64,000 nucleotides of DNA from Silvanigrella aquatica (GCF_001907975.1 NZ_CP017834.1:1100278-1164277); one strand, 5' to 3'. Positions 17,717-27,141 are shown, counted from the stretch's first letter. The notes: a model not told the origin generated them from the letters alone. Numbers and translations are program-made.

Positions 17717-19075
17717 ATGAAGTCAGCGGGATTATTAATCACTGGAAATGAAGTATTATCTGCAAAAACAAAAGATACGAATGGTCCTTTTATGGGTATG
17801 CATTTAAGGCGACTTGGTATACCTGTTCGTGCGTCTATGATGTGTGCCGATGAGGAGTCCGATTTATTGGAGTGTCTTCATTATCTCGCAAGTAAATCAG
17901 ATGTGATTTTAATGACCGGAGGATTAGGCCCTACATCTGACGATTTAACAGCAGATGTGGTGGCAAAATTCTTTCACATTCCACTAGAGTTTAATCAGGA
18001 AGCTTGGGATGCGTGCGCCGATTTTTTTATAAAATCAGGAAGAACTTCTATTCCTGAAAGTAACAAAAAACAAGCAAATTTACCAAAAGGCTGTAAATTA
18101 TTACCAAATAAATTAGGAACGGCTGCTGGATTTTCAGTATCAGGTGAAAAAAATGGGAAAAAGGTGACAATTTATAGTATGCCAGGTGTTCCTTACGAAA
18201 TGGAAGTGATGTTTTTAGAATATGTATTACCCCATTTATCGAATAATTCTTTGCCACCTATAATGCAAAGTTGGCAAGTCTTTTTTATGGGTGAGTCCTT
18301 TATGCAAACAGCTATTAATGAAGCAGAAAAAGCTTTATTAAATAAGTTTCAAAATGCTTCAATTTCTTATCAGGCACACCCTAATTACGTTTCATATTCT
18401 GTAACTTTATTTCCAGAATCGAAAGAAAATAAAGAGGAATGTGAAAAATATTTAAATGATGTATTTAATTGTGCTGTCGATTCTGCTTTTGGTGAATATA
18501 TTATATATAAACAAGATAAAAAAGTGGCTCAATATATTATTTCTACCTTGTTAGAAAAAAATCTAAAAATTTCATTTATTGAAAACTCAAGTGCAGGATA
18601 TTTGACAAAAGAATTTAGCTCTATTAGTCATGATCCCCGTTTTTTTGCAGGGTCTTTTTGTTTAGCATCAAGAAATATTAAAGAAAATATTTTTAAAATT
18701 CCTCATAATATTTTAAATAATGAAAAAAATGAACCTTTATTAATGTTGGAGTACTTATCAACAAATAGTTTTCAATTCACGGAAGCAGATATCTGTTTAT
18801 CAGAATATGGTTTTCCATCTGATCCCTATTTAAAATATGAAAATCCTCCAGAAGGATTTTATTTATTACTTTCATTTAGGAAATCTAAATTTTTAAATTA
18901 TGAAGAATTTGAAAAAAAACTTGCAAAATTTTCTTGGAAAAATGTAGAGGATTTGAATTCTTCTCAATTTGTTCATTTTTCTTGTTTTTTAAAGTCGAAT
19001 AAACGTCATGTAAGAGAAATTCAACAATTACGAGCTTGTATTTATTTATTATGTTCTTTGGCGAAAATTCTTTAA
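17717..19075 (+). CDS. cinA: CinA-like protein, divergent C-terminal domain
   Basis: 452 aa. The N-terminal 170 residues form the MoaB/MogA-like domain of CinA: AGLLITGNEVLSAKTKDTNG, VILMTGGLGPTSDD and YSMPGVPYEMEVMF. CinA proteins act on ADP-ribose and, through the C-terminal domain, deamidate nicotinamide mononucleotide. The C-terminal part here starts with a recognisable but altered motif IENSSAGYLTKEF where family members have AESCTGG, so the deamidase activity is doubtful. A GCGGGAG ribosome site precedes ATG 17717. It stands 49 bases after the OsmC-SDR gene and may share its transcript. Confidence 0.78.
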   Translation: MKSAGLLITGNEVLSAKTKDTNGPFMGMHLRRLGIPVRASMMCADEESDLLECLHYLASKSDVILMTGGLGPTSDDLTADVVAKFFHIPLEFNQEAWDACADFFIKSGRTSIPESNKKQANLPKGCKLLPNKLGTAAGFSVSGEKNGKKVTIYSMPGVPYEMEVMFLEYVLPHLSNNSLPPIMQSWQVFFMGESFMQTAINEAEKALLNKFQNASISYQAHPNYVSYSVTLFPESKENKEECEKYLNDVFNCAVDSAFGEYIIYKQDKKVAQYIISTLLEKNLKISFIENSSAGYLTKEFSSISHDPRFFAGSFCLASRNIKENIFKIPHNILNNEKNEPLLMLEYLSTNSFQFTEADICLSEYGFPSDPYLKYENPPEGFYLLLSFRKSKFLNYEEFEKKLAKFSWKNVEDLNSSQFVHFSCFLKSNKRHVREIQQLRACIYLLCSLAKIL

Positions 19076-19241
19076 AAACAAATAAAGTTTTAAAAAAATA
19101 TTGATTATGGTAGCTTAAAGCTAATTTCTCATTAAAAAATTTGATTTTAAAAAAAAAATTTGATATTTGAAAATAAGAAAAAACTTACGGTAAAAAAATT
19201 TATATAATTTTAAATTTCTCATGATATAAATGAGGTTTCAT

Positions 19242-20045
19242 ATGTCTTTATATAAAAGAATACATATAGCAAATAAATTGTTTTCTAAAGATATTAACTC
19301 CTTAATTAAGGATGAAATACTTGCTTTAATTGTGGAGAAATTTTATGCTCATGAAAGTTGTATTCAATTATCATCAAATATTTTAAAAAGCAAAGAATCT
19401 GAAAAATATATGCATGAAAATATTGAAAATAAAGAAATAGTTAATTATTATTTTGGCGTTGATAGATTGGGGGTTCCATTTAATTTGACATATAATCAAA
19501 GTTTTGAATCTGAAATTGTTCATAAATATTATGACCAAATATTACCTTCCCGTGAAAGACTCCGTAAATTTGCCAAACCGGCTGTCACATCGATAGATAA
19601 GCTCAGATTAGAACTTGACGAACAATATGAATACGGAGCAAATGTTGCACATTTTCAAGGGAAAAAAATGTTAACTGGTATTGCACGAATCGCAAAAGCA
19701 AAACTATCTTACATGAGCGCGGAACAACCACATTTTGATGCATTACCTGAAAAATATTTTAATTTAGATAAACAATTTGCTGCTAATATTTATTTAAAAG
19801 TACCTCATGTAGGCGGTGAATTAGAAATATGGGATGTTGCTCCTTTACCTCCTTTATTTAATGCGCCTAAAAAATGGAGAGAACAATTGCCAACTTCAAT
19901 TAAAATCACACCTAAAACGGGCGATCTTATTATTTTTAACTGCAGAAGACCGCACGCAATTGGTGCATTTGAGGGTGAAGATAGGATTAGTGAGCAAACT
20001 TTTATTGGATATAAATCAAAACAATCACTAAAATTATGGAATTAA
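19242..20045 (+). CDS. 2-oxoglutarate/Fe(II)-dependent oxygenase-like protein
   Basis: 267 aa, no signal peptide. The C-terminal half reads as a 2OG-Fe(II) oxygenase jelly roll: metal ligands H-x-D in PHFDAL near residue 160, then ANIYLKVPHVGGELEIWD, and a distal His in RPHAIGAF followed by RISEQTFIGY with a candidate 2OG-binding Arg. The N-terminal 110 residues are not recognisable. GAGG 6 bases upstream favours ATG 19242 over ATG 19230. It lies directly before a PLP decarboxylase gene, so a two-step amino-acid modification is plausible (inference). The substrate is unknown. Confidence 0.75.
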   Translation: MSLYKRIHIANKLFSKDINSLIKDEILALIVEKFYAHESCIQLSSNILKSKESEKYMHENIENKEIVNYYFGVDRLGVPFNLTYNQSFESEIVHKYYDQILPSRERLRKFAKPAVTSIDKLRLELDEQYEYGANVAHFQGKKMLTGIARIAKAKLSYMSAEQPHFDALPEKYFNLDKQFAANIYLKVPHVGGELEIWDVAPLPPLFNAPKKWREQLPTSIKITPKTGDLIIFNCRRPHAIGAFEGEDRISEQTFIGYKSKQSLKLWN

Positions 20046-20059
20046 AAAAGGTTTATAAA

Positions 20060-21442
20060 ATGGTTACTCATAACTTAACGGATTCAATTAATTTAGTTTC
20101 AGATTGGATCGGATATTATAATGAAAATATTCATAAATTATCAGTTTTACCAAAGGTTGAATTTGGTGAAATTTTGAATCAGCTTCCAAAAAATCCCGAA
20201 GAATTTCCCGAAGATTTTAAAAAAATATTTGAAGATTTTAAGACAATTATTTTACCAGGTATTACGCACTGGCAACATCCTAAATTTTTTGCATATTTTC
20301 CTTCAAATACAAGTCCTCCATCTCTTCTTGCTGAAATGGTTATTTGTGCTTTAGGAGTTCAGGGTATGAGTTGGGTAACTTCACCAGCAGCTACCGAACT
20401 TGAAATTTGTGTGATGGATTGGCTACGTAAGATGATTGGATTACCGAGTTGTTTTACAGGTGTTATTCAAGATTCGGCATCGAGTTCTACTATGATTGCA
20501 ATGACGGTGGCGCGTGAAAAAATATCGAATTTTACTACTAATAAAACCGGTATTCAAGATCTGAAATTAGTAGCTTATTGCTCTGTTGATGCTCATTCTT
20601 CAGTGGAAAAATCTGCAAAAATAATTGGTATTGGAAGTGATAATTTAAGAAAAATTCCAATTAATCAAAAGCAACAAATGGATATTGAAATATTAAAAAG
20701 AACTATTGAAGATGATATCAAAAATGGATTCAAACCTTTTTTTATTGTAGGGACTTTTGGAACAACCAGTTCTGCATCTATTGATCCTTTACAAGAAATT
20801 GCCCAATTATCTAAAAATTATGGAATTTGGTTTCATGTTGATGCTGCCTATGCTGGTTCTGCTCTTATTCTTCCTGAAATTAGAGAAATGGCCATAGGAA
20901 TTTGTGAGGCGGATAGTATTGTATTTAATCCTCATAAATGGCTTTTTACTTCATTTGAATGTTCCGCTTTTTTTATACGTAACAAGAATGAGCTTTTAAA
21001 TACCTTTGAAATATTGCCTGAATATTTAAAAACAAATGATTCTAAAGCAGTTGTTAACTTTCGAGATTGGGGCTTAGGTTTAGGAAGAAAGTTTCGTAGT
21101 TTAAAATTATGGTTTGTAATTCGGTGGTATGGCATACAAGGATTACAAAATATGATTCGTTCACATATTGAATATGCAAAAAAATTAGAAAATATAATAA
21201 AAGAAGATAATCGGTTTGAATTTATGGCTAATAGATATTTCGCTCTTATTTGTTTCAGATTAAAAGGAAGTGACGAATTAAATTATAAATTTATGGATAA
21301 AATCAACAAGTCTGGAAAATTATATTTGTCACATACAAAATTAAATGAAAAATTTGTTTTGCGACTTTCCTTAGGCCAAACTAACTTAACAGAAAAAAAT
21401 GTTATTGAAGCCTGGCAAGATATTTTAAGCTTGGTAGATTGA
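20060..21442 (+). CDS. PLP-dependent aromatic-L-amino-acid-type decarboxylase
   Basis: Group II amino-acid decarboxylase, 460 aa, cytosolic. It follows the DDC/TDC family: HWQHPKFFAYFPSNTSPPSL, then MSWVTSPAATELEICVMDWL, and FHVDAAYAGSALI. The PLP-binding lysine is in NPHKWLFTSFECS. The product would be an aromatic or related amine. AAAAAGG at 20044-20050 favours ATG 20060; an ATG at 20036 overlaps the oxygenase end without a ribosome site. Close coupling to the 2OG oxygenase is the interesting feature. I cannot tell tyrosine, tryptophan, DOPA or a non-standard substrate apart. Confidence 0.88.
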   Translation: MVTHNLTDSINLVSDWIGYYNENIHKLSVLPKVEFGEILNQLPKNPEEFPEDFKKIFEDFKTIILPGITHWQHPKFFAYFPSNTSPPSLLAEMVICALGVQGMSWVTSPAATELEICVMDWLRKMIGLPSCFTGVIQDSASSSTMIAMTVAREKISNFTTNKTGIQDLKLVAYCSVDAHSSVEKSAKIIGIGSDNLRKIPINQKQQMDIEILKRTIEDDIKNGFKPFFIVGTFGTTSSASIDPLQEIAQLSKNYGIWFHVDAAYAGSALILPEIREMAIGICEADSIVFNPHKWLFTSFECSAFFIRNKNELLNTFEILPEYLKTNDSKAVVNFRDWGLGLGRKFRSLKLWFVIRWYGIQGLQNMIRSHIEYAKKLENIIKEDNRFEFMANRYFALICFRLKGSDELNYKFMDKINKSGKLYLSHTKLNEKFVLRLSLGQTNLTEKNVIEAWQDILSLVD

Positions 21443-21487
21443 ACAAATATTATGTTAACATCCGATTTCTACCTAACCTAAAAATCT

Positions 21488-22159
21488 TCACTTCACCTTT
21501 TTTAAGTTTTGAAATATTTCCACAATATTGACAGGATATTTTGGGTTTTGCACGGCTTCTAAGGGGATCTGTAAATTTTCAGCAATTATTTCTTGGATGC
21601 GCGCTAAGTGCAAGTTTTTGCGTTCAAGTTGGCTCTTTTTCGCCCATTTTGCCGCCGCTACTATGAGGCTTGATACCTGATCGGCGGTTAATTTTTCGGT
21701 ATTAATTGTGATATCGAAATCGCTATGGTCTTCAATATCTAAACCATAAAGCCTTAAGTATCTTTTTCTATTTTGCTCATCTCTTTTTAAAGTTTTATAG
21801 AGAACTTGCTCGTAACTGGATTCTTTTTCCGTTTCCCGACGGTTGATTCGCGATGCACGTGCCTCTAAGGGGGCATGCAGCCAAATGCGCAGTTCGGCAT
21901 CCATGAGCCAAGCTGCCAGTCTTGTTCCTATCACGATGTTTTCATTTGAAACAGCATTTCGAATGAGGGTGAGATCGGTAAGGTAGTCGTAAATGAGATT
22001 TGATGATGCTTCCTTGTGTAATTCCTCAAAATTTACAGAAAGATCTCGCGCTAAATCACGAAAAGTGTAATTTACTATTTTTAGCTGTAGGGCTTTGCCA
22101 ACATTTGTTGTTGCTGTTGTGTTTCCGCAGCCGCTATGTCCTGATATCGCAATTCTCAT
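21488..22159 (-). CDS. Cytidylate-kinase-like P-loop kinase
   Basis: 223 aa. Walker A GHSGCGNTTAT near the N terminus (Asn replaces the usual Lys: GNTT rather than GKTT, as in several archaeal/spirochaete Cmk-like proteins with GxxGSGKTT variants). Then RDLARDLSVNFEELHK, IVIGTRLAAWLMDAELRIWL and a lid-type RINRRE. This is the short Cmk_2-type family assigned to (d)CMP kinases; the missing P-loop lysine makes activity uncertain. GGAG is 6 bases before ATG 22159, whereas the ATG at 22171 overlaps that ribosome site. It is transcribed away from gatCAB. Confidence 0.72.
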   Translation of the reverse strand: MRIAISGHSGCGNTTATTNVGKALQLKIVNYTFRDLARDLSVNFEELHKEASSNLIYDYLTDLTLIRNAVSNENIVIGTRLAAWLMDAELRIWLHAPLEARASRINRRETEKESSYEQVLYKTLKRDEQNRKRYLRLYGLDIEDHSDFDITINTEKLTADQVSSLIVAAAKWAKKSQLERKNLHLARIQEIIAENLQIPLEAVQNPKYPVNIVEIFQNLKKVK

Positions 22160-22281
22160 AAGTGTCTCCATTTTAAATGAGCCATTTTATCCATAATTGC
22201 ATTTGATAGTTGATTCAATGCTCCTGTCAGATTACTTTGTCAATTTGTTCTATTTGAAGGCTTTGAAAGGATTTTTCTAAT

Positions 22282-22623
22282 ATGGCAACAGAATTTTCTC
22301 GTGAAACGGTAAAACGCATTGCAGAATTAGGTAGGCTATATCTTTCTGAAGAAGAGATAACCATTTACCAAGCAGAGTTGGCTAAAATTTTAGAGGCATT
22401 TAACGCACTGGCAAATCTACCCTTACCTGAAGATTTTGCGGGTGATGCCCGTTCCGCTCTCGTTATGGCAAACGCGAAATCGCGTGGGGAATGCGACTCG
22501 ATTTCGCGTTTGCGCCCCGATGAAGTGGACAACTCCATTGCAACTCAAGTCTTTTTAAATCAGGCTCCAGAACGTGAAGGCGTTTTTGTGCGTGTTCCTG
22601 CCATTCTTGCTCCTTCAACTTAA
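22282..22623 (+). CDS. gatC: Asp-tRNA(Asn)/Glu-tRNA(Gln) amidotransferase subunit C
   Basis: Small structural subunit of the GatCAB transamidosome, 113 aa, bridging GatA and GatB. The start SRETVKRIAELGRLYLSEEE and the later EAFNALANLPL are typical GatC, and a C-terminal region with RLRPDEVD follows (family LRPDEV). AAAGGA sits upstream of ATG 22282. First gene of gatCAB. The operon implies indirect Gln- and/or Asn-tRNA charging. Confidence 0.92.
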   Translation: MATEFSRETVKRIAELGRLYLSEEEITIYQAELAKILEAFNALANLPLPEDFAGDARSALVMANAKSRGECDSISRLRPDEVDNSIATQVFLNQAPEREGVFVRVPAILAPST

Positions 22624-22640
22624 CAAATGGGTTTGAATAT

Positions 22641-24122
22641 ATGAAATTTAAAAATAAATTTGCTTCTGAGTATACAGCAAATCTTGAGAGTCATTCTGCC
22701 AGTGAGTTGGCTAAAAACTTTAAAAGTGGAAAAAGTTCTCCTAAAGAATATTTAAAAGATCTTTTTGAAAATATTGAAAAACTCAATCCTGAATTAAATG
22801 CTTTAACTAGTTTGCAAAAAGAGTACGCTTTTGCAAAAGCTGAGGAATTAGAAGCGACGAGAGCAACAGATGAGCATACCTTATTTGGTGTTCCTGTTAT
22901 TATTAAAGAAAACATTCAAAAGTTAAACTTCCCATTAGAGTGTGCTTCTAAAATATTAAAAGGTTACAAAGGTCAATTTAATGCAACGGCCGTTTCGTCA
23001 TTAGAAAAAGCAGGAGCTATTCTCATTGGTACTGCGAATATGGATGAATTTGCGATGGGTTCGGCCAATGAGCACAGTGCTCATGGTGTGGTGAAAAATC
23101 CTCATGATACCTCTCGGGTCAGTGGGGGATCTAGTGGGGGATCTGCTGTCGCTTGTGCTGCAGGTTTTGCGCCACTCACTTTAGGCTCTGATACGGGCGG
23201 AAGTGTGCGTCAGCCTGCCGGGTTTTGTGGTATTTTTGGGATCAAGCCTACATATGGACGCGTTTCTCGTTATGGCTTGGTTGCCTTTGGTTCTAGTCTC
23301 GATCAAATTTCTCCCTTTGCGCGTAATGTAACAGACCTAGACATCATTATGAAAACAATGGCTCATGAAGACTCAAAAGACGCGACGTGTTTGAAAGGAA
23401 GTTATGAATCACAGCTCAATCATGTTTCTTTAAAAGGTAAAAAAATAGGCGTTTTAAGAAGCATTTTAAAAGAAGGTGTTGATGATAATGTAATGGCTGA
23501 ATTTTCTAAATTGGAAGAAAATTTAAAGAAACGTGGCGTTACTTTTGTTGATATTGAAATTCCTTCCTTAGAACACACATTAAGTGTTTATTACTTAATT
23601 GCCTGTGCAGAAGCATCTACGAATTTGTCCCGATTCGATGGTATTCGATTTGGGCATCGTGCGCAAAATACCGAAGATTTATTTGATTTATATTGTCGTA
23701 CGCGCTCGGAAGGATTTGGCAAAGAAGTGAAACGTCGTATTATGTTGGGTACTTTTTCATTGAGCGCAGGCTTTTATGATGCTTTTTATGGAAAAGCCCA
23801 AGCGGTAAGAGATTTAATGTCTCGTCAATTTGACGAAGCATTTAAAAGCGTAGATTATATTTATCTGCCAACATCTCCGGCGAGTGCTTTTCATTTTGGA
23901 ATAAACGCTTTTGATCCCATAAAAGAATATTTATACGATGTATTTACAATTCCTGCCAATTTAACTGGAGTTCCGGCAATCTCTGTACCTGCACCTGTTA
24001 AAAATGGTGCTTTACCCGTTGGGCTACAATTTATGGCACAACGTGGAAAAGATGCCGAATTAATTGGTTTTGCTGCTGCTCTTGAAAAAGAACACCTTGT
24101 GGCAACAACACCTTTAGTATGA
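22641..24122 (+). CDS. gatA: Asp-tRNA(Asn)/Glu-tRNA(Gln) amidotransferase subunit A
   Basis: Amidase subunit that frees ammonia from glutamine, 493 aa, cytosolic. The Ser-cisSer-Lys triad is visible: Lys in GVPVIIKENI, Ser in GGSSGGSAVA and Ser in GSDTGGSVRQPAGFCG. The TYGRVSRYGLVAFGSSLDQI stretch and the C-terminal NLTGVPAISVP are standard. Starts 17 bases after gatC and is followed by gatB 28 bases later. Confidence 0.97.
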   Translation: MKFKNKFASEYTANLESHSASELAKNFKSGKSSPKEYLKDLFENIEKLNPELNALTSLQKEYAFAKAEELEATRATDEHTLFGVPVIIKENIQKLNFPLECASKILKGYKGQFNATAVSSLEKAGAILIGTANMDEFAMGSANEHSAHGVVKNPHDTSRVSGGSSGGSAVACAAGFAPLTLGSDTGGSVRQPAGFCGIFGIKPTYGRVSRYGLVAFGSSLDQISPFARNVTDLDIIMKTMAHEDSKDATCLKGSYESQLNHVSLKGKKIGVLRSILKEGVDDNVMAEFSKLEENLKKRGVTFVDIEIPSLEHTLSVYYLIACAEASTNLSRFDGIRFGHRAQNTEDLFDLYCRTRSEGFGKEVKRRIMLGTFSLSAGFYDAFYGKAQAVRDLMSRQFDEAFKSVDYIYLPTSPASAFHFGINAFDPIKEYLYDVFTIPANLTGVPAISVPAPVKNGALPVGLQFMAQRGKDAELIGFAAALEKEHLVATTPLV

Positions 24123-24150
24123 ATCTTGAAGAAAGGTAACAAAATAATTT

Positions 24151-25650
24151 ATGAGTATAAATAATCTGCTCAATTACCCTCAACTTTCAGAAATAATGAA
24201 GAAGTATGATGTTGTGATAGGAATTGAAGTGCATTGTCAATTGGCAACAAATAGTAAAATGTTCAGTTGTAGTAAAAATGCTTATGGTGATGCGCCTAAT
24301 TCAAATATTGACCCTACTTGTTTGGGTTTACCAGGAGCTTTACCAACTATTAATGAAGAGGCTGTTAACTTAGCTATTCGTATGGGAATTGCATTAAAAA
24401 GCGAAATACAAACGTTAAGCGTTTTTGCTCGTAAGAATTACTTTTATCCGGATCTCCCTAAAGGTTACCAAATTACCCAGTATGATAGACCCATCTGCTT
24501 TGGTGGTGAAATCATTTTATCAAGTGGTAAAAAAATAGGAATTGAACGCATTCAAATTGAAGAAGATGCGGGTAAAAATATCCACGTGGGTACGTGCTCA
24601 TTGGTGGATTACAACCGTTCTGGGGTTGGATTGATAGAAATTGTGAGTGCTCCTGATCTTTCTTCACCAGAGGAAGCATCTGAGTATTTAAAGAAACTTC
24701 ATAGTTACGTTGTTAATTTAGATATTTCTGATGGCGATTTAGAAAGAGGGAACTTTAGAGCAGATGCCAACGTTTCCATTAAACCCAAAGGCTCTACAAT
24801 TTTAGGACGTCGCTGCGAAATTAAAAATGTAAATTCCTTTAAATACATTGAAAAAGCCATAGCCTATGAAATTGAAAGGCAATACGATGTCATTGAATCT
24901 GGTGGTGAAATTTATATGGAAACCAGAGGCTATGACAGCGATAAAAATATAACCGTGAGTCAGCGTTCTAAAGAATCTGCAAAAGATTACCGTTACTTTC
25001 CAGAGCCGGATTTGCCTCCTCTTGTTGTAACTAAGGAACGCATTGAAAAAGTTAAAGCAAGCATGCCTGAGCTTCCCGAATCAAAAGCAGCGCGTTTGAT
25101 TTCAAATTACAGCTTGCCTGAGTACGATGCCAAAGTAATTACAGCATCTCGTATCAATAGTGCCTATTTTGAAAAATTAGTAAAATTGCTTGAAGGAAAA
25201 GTGGAACCCAAAGCAATTTCGAATTTTTTTATGACTGATATCATGCGCGCAAGTAAGGTTTACTCAGAGAATAAAGGAATTTCACTTGACGAGTTAACGG
25301 AAGTACCAGTTTCTTTGGAACACAGTGTTTCCTTATTGAATTTGCAAGCCTCTGGCACGATCAGTGGTCGTATTGCAAAAGAAGTTTTTGAAGAAATGTT
25401 GTTAACTCATAAATCTCCAGATGAAATTGTAAAATCTAAAAATTTGGTTCAAATTTCTGATGACACATCAATTGCTAAAATTTGTGAGCAAGTTATTAAT
25501 GAAAATCCCGCTGTTTTAGCCGATTATTATTCTGGTAAAGAAAAGCTATTTGGTTTTTTTGTGGGGCAAGCAATGAAACTTTCTGGCGGAAAGTTGAACC
25601 CTGCGAAAGTGAACGAAATGCTAAAAAAATTATTAGAAGCTAAAAAGTAA
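24151..25650 (+). CDS. gatB: Asp-tRNA(Asn)/Glu-tRNA(Gln) amidotransferase subunit B
   Basis: Kinase and tRNA-binding subunit that activates the mischarged aminoacyl-tRNA, 499 aa. It contains the GatB signature GIEVHCQLATNSKMF, LPGALPTIN, RKNYFYPDLPKGYQITQYD and DANVSIKPKG, with the YqeY-like tail ending NPAKVNEMLKKLL. The start is not certain: ATG 24151 adds 15 residues before KKYDVVIGIEVH; ATG 24196 is the alternative and neither has an ideal ribosome site (AAAGG at about 24132 is rather far). Last gene of gatCAB. Confidence 0.96.
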   Translation: MSINNLLNYPQLSEIMKKYDVVIGIEVHCQLATNSKMFSCSKNAYGDAPNSNIDPTCLGLPGALPTINEEAVNLAIRMGIALKSEIQTLSVFARKNYFYPDLPKGYQITQYDRPICFGGEIILSSGKKIGIERIQIEEDAGKNIHVGTCSLVDYNRSGVGLIEIVSAPDLSSPEEASEYLKKLHSYVVNLDISDGDLERGNFRADANVSIKPKGSTILGRRCEIKNVNSFKYIEKAIAYEIERQYDVIESGGEIYMETRGYDSDKNITVSQRSKESAKDYRYFPEPDLPPLVVTKERIEKVKASMPELPESKAARLISNYSLPEYDAKVITASRINSAYFEKLVKLLEGKVEPKAISNFFMTDIMRASKVYSENKGISLDELTEVPVSLEHSVSLLNLQASGTISGRIAKEVFEEMLLTHKSPDEIVKSKNLVQISDDTSIAKICEQVINENPAVLADYYSGKEKLFGFFVGQAMKLSGGKLNPAKVNEMLKKLLEAKK

Positions 25651-25721
25651 TTTTTTGTAACCTTATTGACAATTTTTTGTTTTTTATAAAATTTTTTTAG
25701 TAAGTAAATATTTAGATAAAT

Positions 25722-25771
25722 AAAGGCCTTCTCCTGGAGATTTACTTTTCCAGAAGAAGGTGTTTGCCTTT
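25722..25771 (+). terminator. Structured hairpin after gatB
   Basis: Twelve-bp stem with one mismatch (25727-25738 with 25749-25760) enclosed by a second helix AAAGGC/GCCTTT (25722-25727 with 25766-25771) across a small internal loop. No T run follows, so it may be a weak terminator or a structured 3' UTR. Confidence 0.45.
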
Positions 25772-25932
25772 AGCATTGTCGTTTGATGTTAACTTTAAGC
25801 TATCTTAATAGAAGAAAGCTGTCAAATTTTTTTTTAAAACCAATTTAAATTAATAAGCAAAGTTTAGCAATAGTAAAGGGGGTTATGAAAACAGAAAAGC
25901 GTATTAAATTTGTTTATTAAGTATAATAAATT

Positions 25933-26586
25933 TTAAATACCCGAAGAAATTAATTTGGCGTAGCGTTTTGCTAACGAGAGGCATTCTTCTCTTGGAATTC
26001 CTAATAATGATCGTCTATTAAAGCCTAATATAAAGGTTATAGAGTAAATTAAAAGCGCCAGTGCTTCGCAGTCATAATCGGCAGAAATTTCCCCTAATTT
26101 TTGTCTTTCTTTAAAATGATCAACTTGAATTTTTAAAAAACTTGTATCTTTAAACACTGATTTATATTCTTCAAAATCAGGATCAGTGAGTGCTCTCGAT
26201 AAAATAACGCGAATGAGCTGTTCTGAGTCTTTAAATTTATCAATATAAAGTTCCATTATTTTATAAATTTGTTCTTCGACGCTAACAGAGAAAGAAAAGT
26301 TTTCTTCAATCTCTTTTTGACTATTAATTTTACCTTGCTTAATTATGGCAAAGAGTAAATCAGATTTGGATTTAAAGTAACGAAACATAAGACCATCTGA
26401 GCACCCCGCTTCACGAGCAATGTCGCGAACTGTGGTCGCATCGTACCCTTTTTCCGAAAATATTTTTTGGGCACTCTTCATGAAATCGTTAAGTCGAGTT
26501 TCTTTACTTTTTCTTTGTCTTTTCAGTAATACGGGTTTTAAGTTTTGAGCTTTTTCTGTGTACATAATAAATTGGCCAATATTCAT
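25933..26586 (-). CDS. TetR-family transcriptional regulator
   Basis: 217 aa with an N-terminal TetR helix-turn-helix at about residues 35-80: AQKIFSEKGYDATTVRDIA then AGCSDGLMFRYFKSKSDLLF. The C-terminal ligand domain is generic. Start may be ATG 26586 or ATG 26565 (MYTEKAQN), with neither preceded by a strong ribosome site. A 5-4-5 inverted repeat lies 22 bases upstream. The target is unknown; its minus-strand neighbours upstream are two unknown paralogs, which it might control. Confidence 0.85.
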   Translation of the reverse strand: MNIGQFIMYTEKAQNLKPVLLKRQRKSKETRLNDFMKSAQKIFSEKGYDATTVRDIAREAGCSDGLMFRYFKSKSDLLFAIIKQGKINSQKEIEENFSFSVSVEEQIYKIMELYIDKFKDSEQLIRVILSRALTDPDFEEYKSVFKDTSFLKIQVDHFKERQKLGEISADYDCEALALLIYSITFILGFNRRSLLGIPREECLSLAKRYAKLISSGI

Positions 26587-26607
26587 AGTAAGTGATTGTT
26601 CATTAAC

Positions 26608-26621
26608 GCAACTTATGTTGC
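26608..26621. promoter_or_regulatory. Inverted repeat upstream of the TetR gene
   Basis: GCAAC-TTAT-GTTGC, a perfect 5-bp inverted repeat with 4-bp spacer, 22 bases from the regulator start. It is a candidate autoregulatory operator; short enough to be chance. Confidence 0.3.
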
Positions 26622-26703
26622 AGTATCTTATTTTTAGCTATGAAGTCAATAGTTTGATTTTAAAATATTAAATGCAAAATTTTATGACAATTTAATAAAA
26701 TGG

Positions 26704-27111
26704 TTATCTTAATTTTTCAGGTTGGGTGTCATAGACTTTCGGAAGTTCTCTCGCGCAGCGAATTAATTGGGCTTGTTCATTGCGTAAAAAATCGGAAACT
26801 TTCTTATCTTTTGGATTTGTTCTCATTTTATCAATAACCTGTTGAAGAGTAAGAATTCTCTGTTTATTGTCTTTTTCACTCATAACATCATCCATGATGT
26901 TATTAAATTTGTCTTTTTCATCAGGTGTTAAACCTGTGGTCAGAGAATGGCGGTGATATCTTTTAATAGCGTCTTTATCTGTATCAATTATAATTGTGCC
27001 ATCTTCTTTTTTTTCCGCAACGACACCAGGGTTGGTATAAATTCCTACTTTGGGAACGTAATCACCTAATTGTATGAAGGACGACCGGGAGGGAGGTGGA
27101 ATAAAGACCAT
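26704..27111 (-). CDS. Hypothetical protein, paralog of the next gene upstream
   Basis: 135 aa, soluble, no signal peptide or membrane segment, charged and low in Cys. I do not recognise the family. It is clearly paralogous to the 127-aa protein encoded at 27142-27525. Both have a short variable N terminus, an N/D-P-x-x-V/I-A-E core followed by G-x-I-I-x-D-(T/S)-D, a GL(T/E)P(D/N)(E/Q)K stretch, and a helical end with LR/LE-N-E-x-Q-x-R/I. A GGAG/AAGGAG-like site (AATAAGGAGATTT) precedes the start. The two form a tandem unit on the minus strand, upstream of the TetR gene. Confidence 0.75.
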   Translation of the reverse strand: MVFIPPPSRSSFIQLGDYVPKVGIYTNPGVVAEKKEDGTIIIDTDKDAIKRYHRHSLTTGLTPDEKDKFNNIMDDVMSEKDNKQRILTLQQVIDKMRTNPKDKKVSDFLRNEQAQLIRCARELPKVYDTQPEKLR

Positions 27112-27141
27112 AAAAAAATCTCCTTATTAAAAATAATTTTT

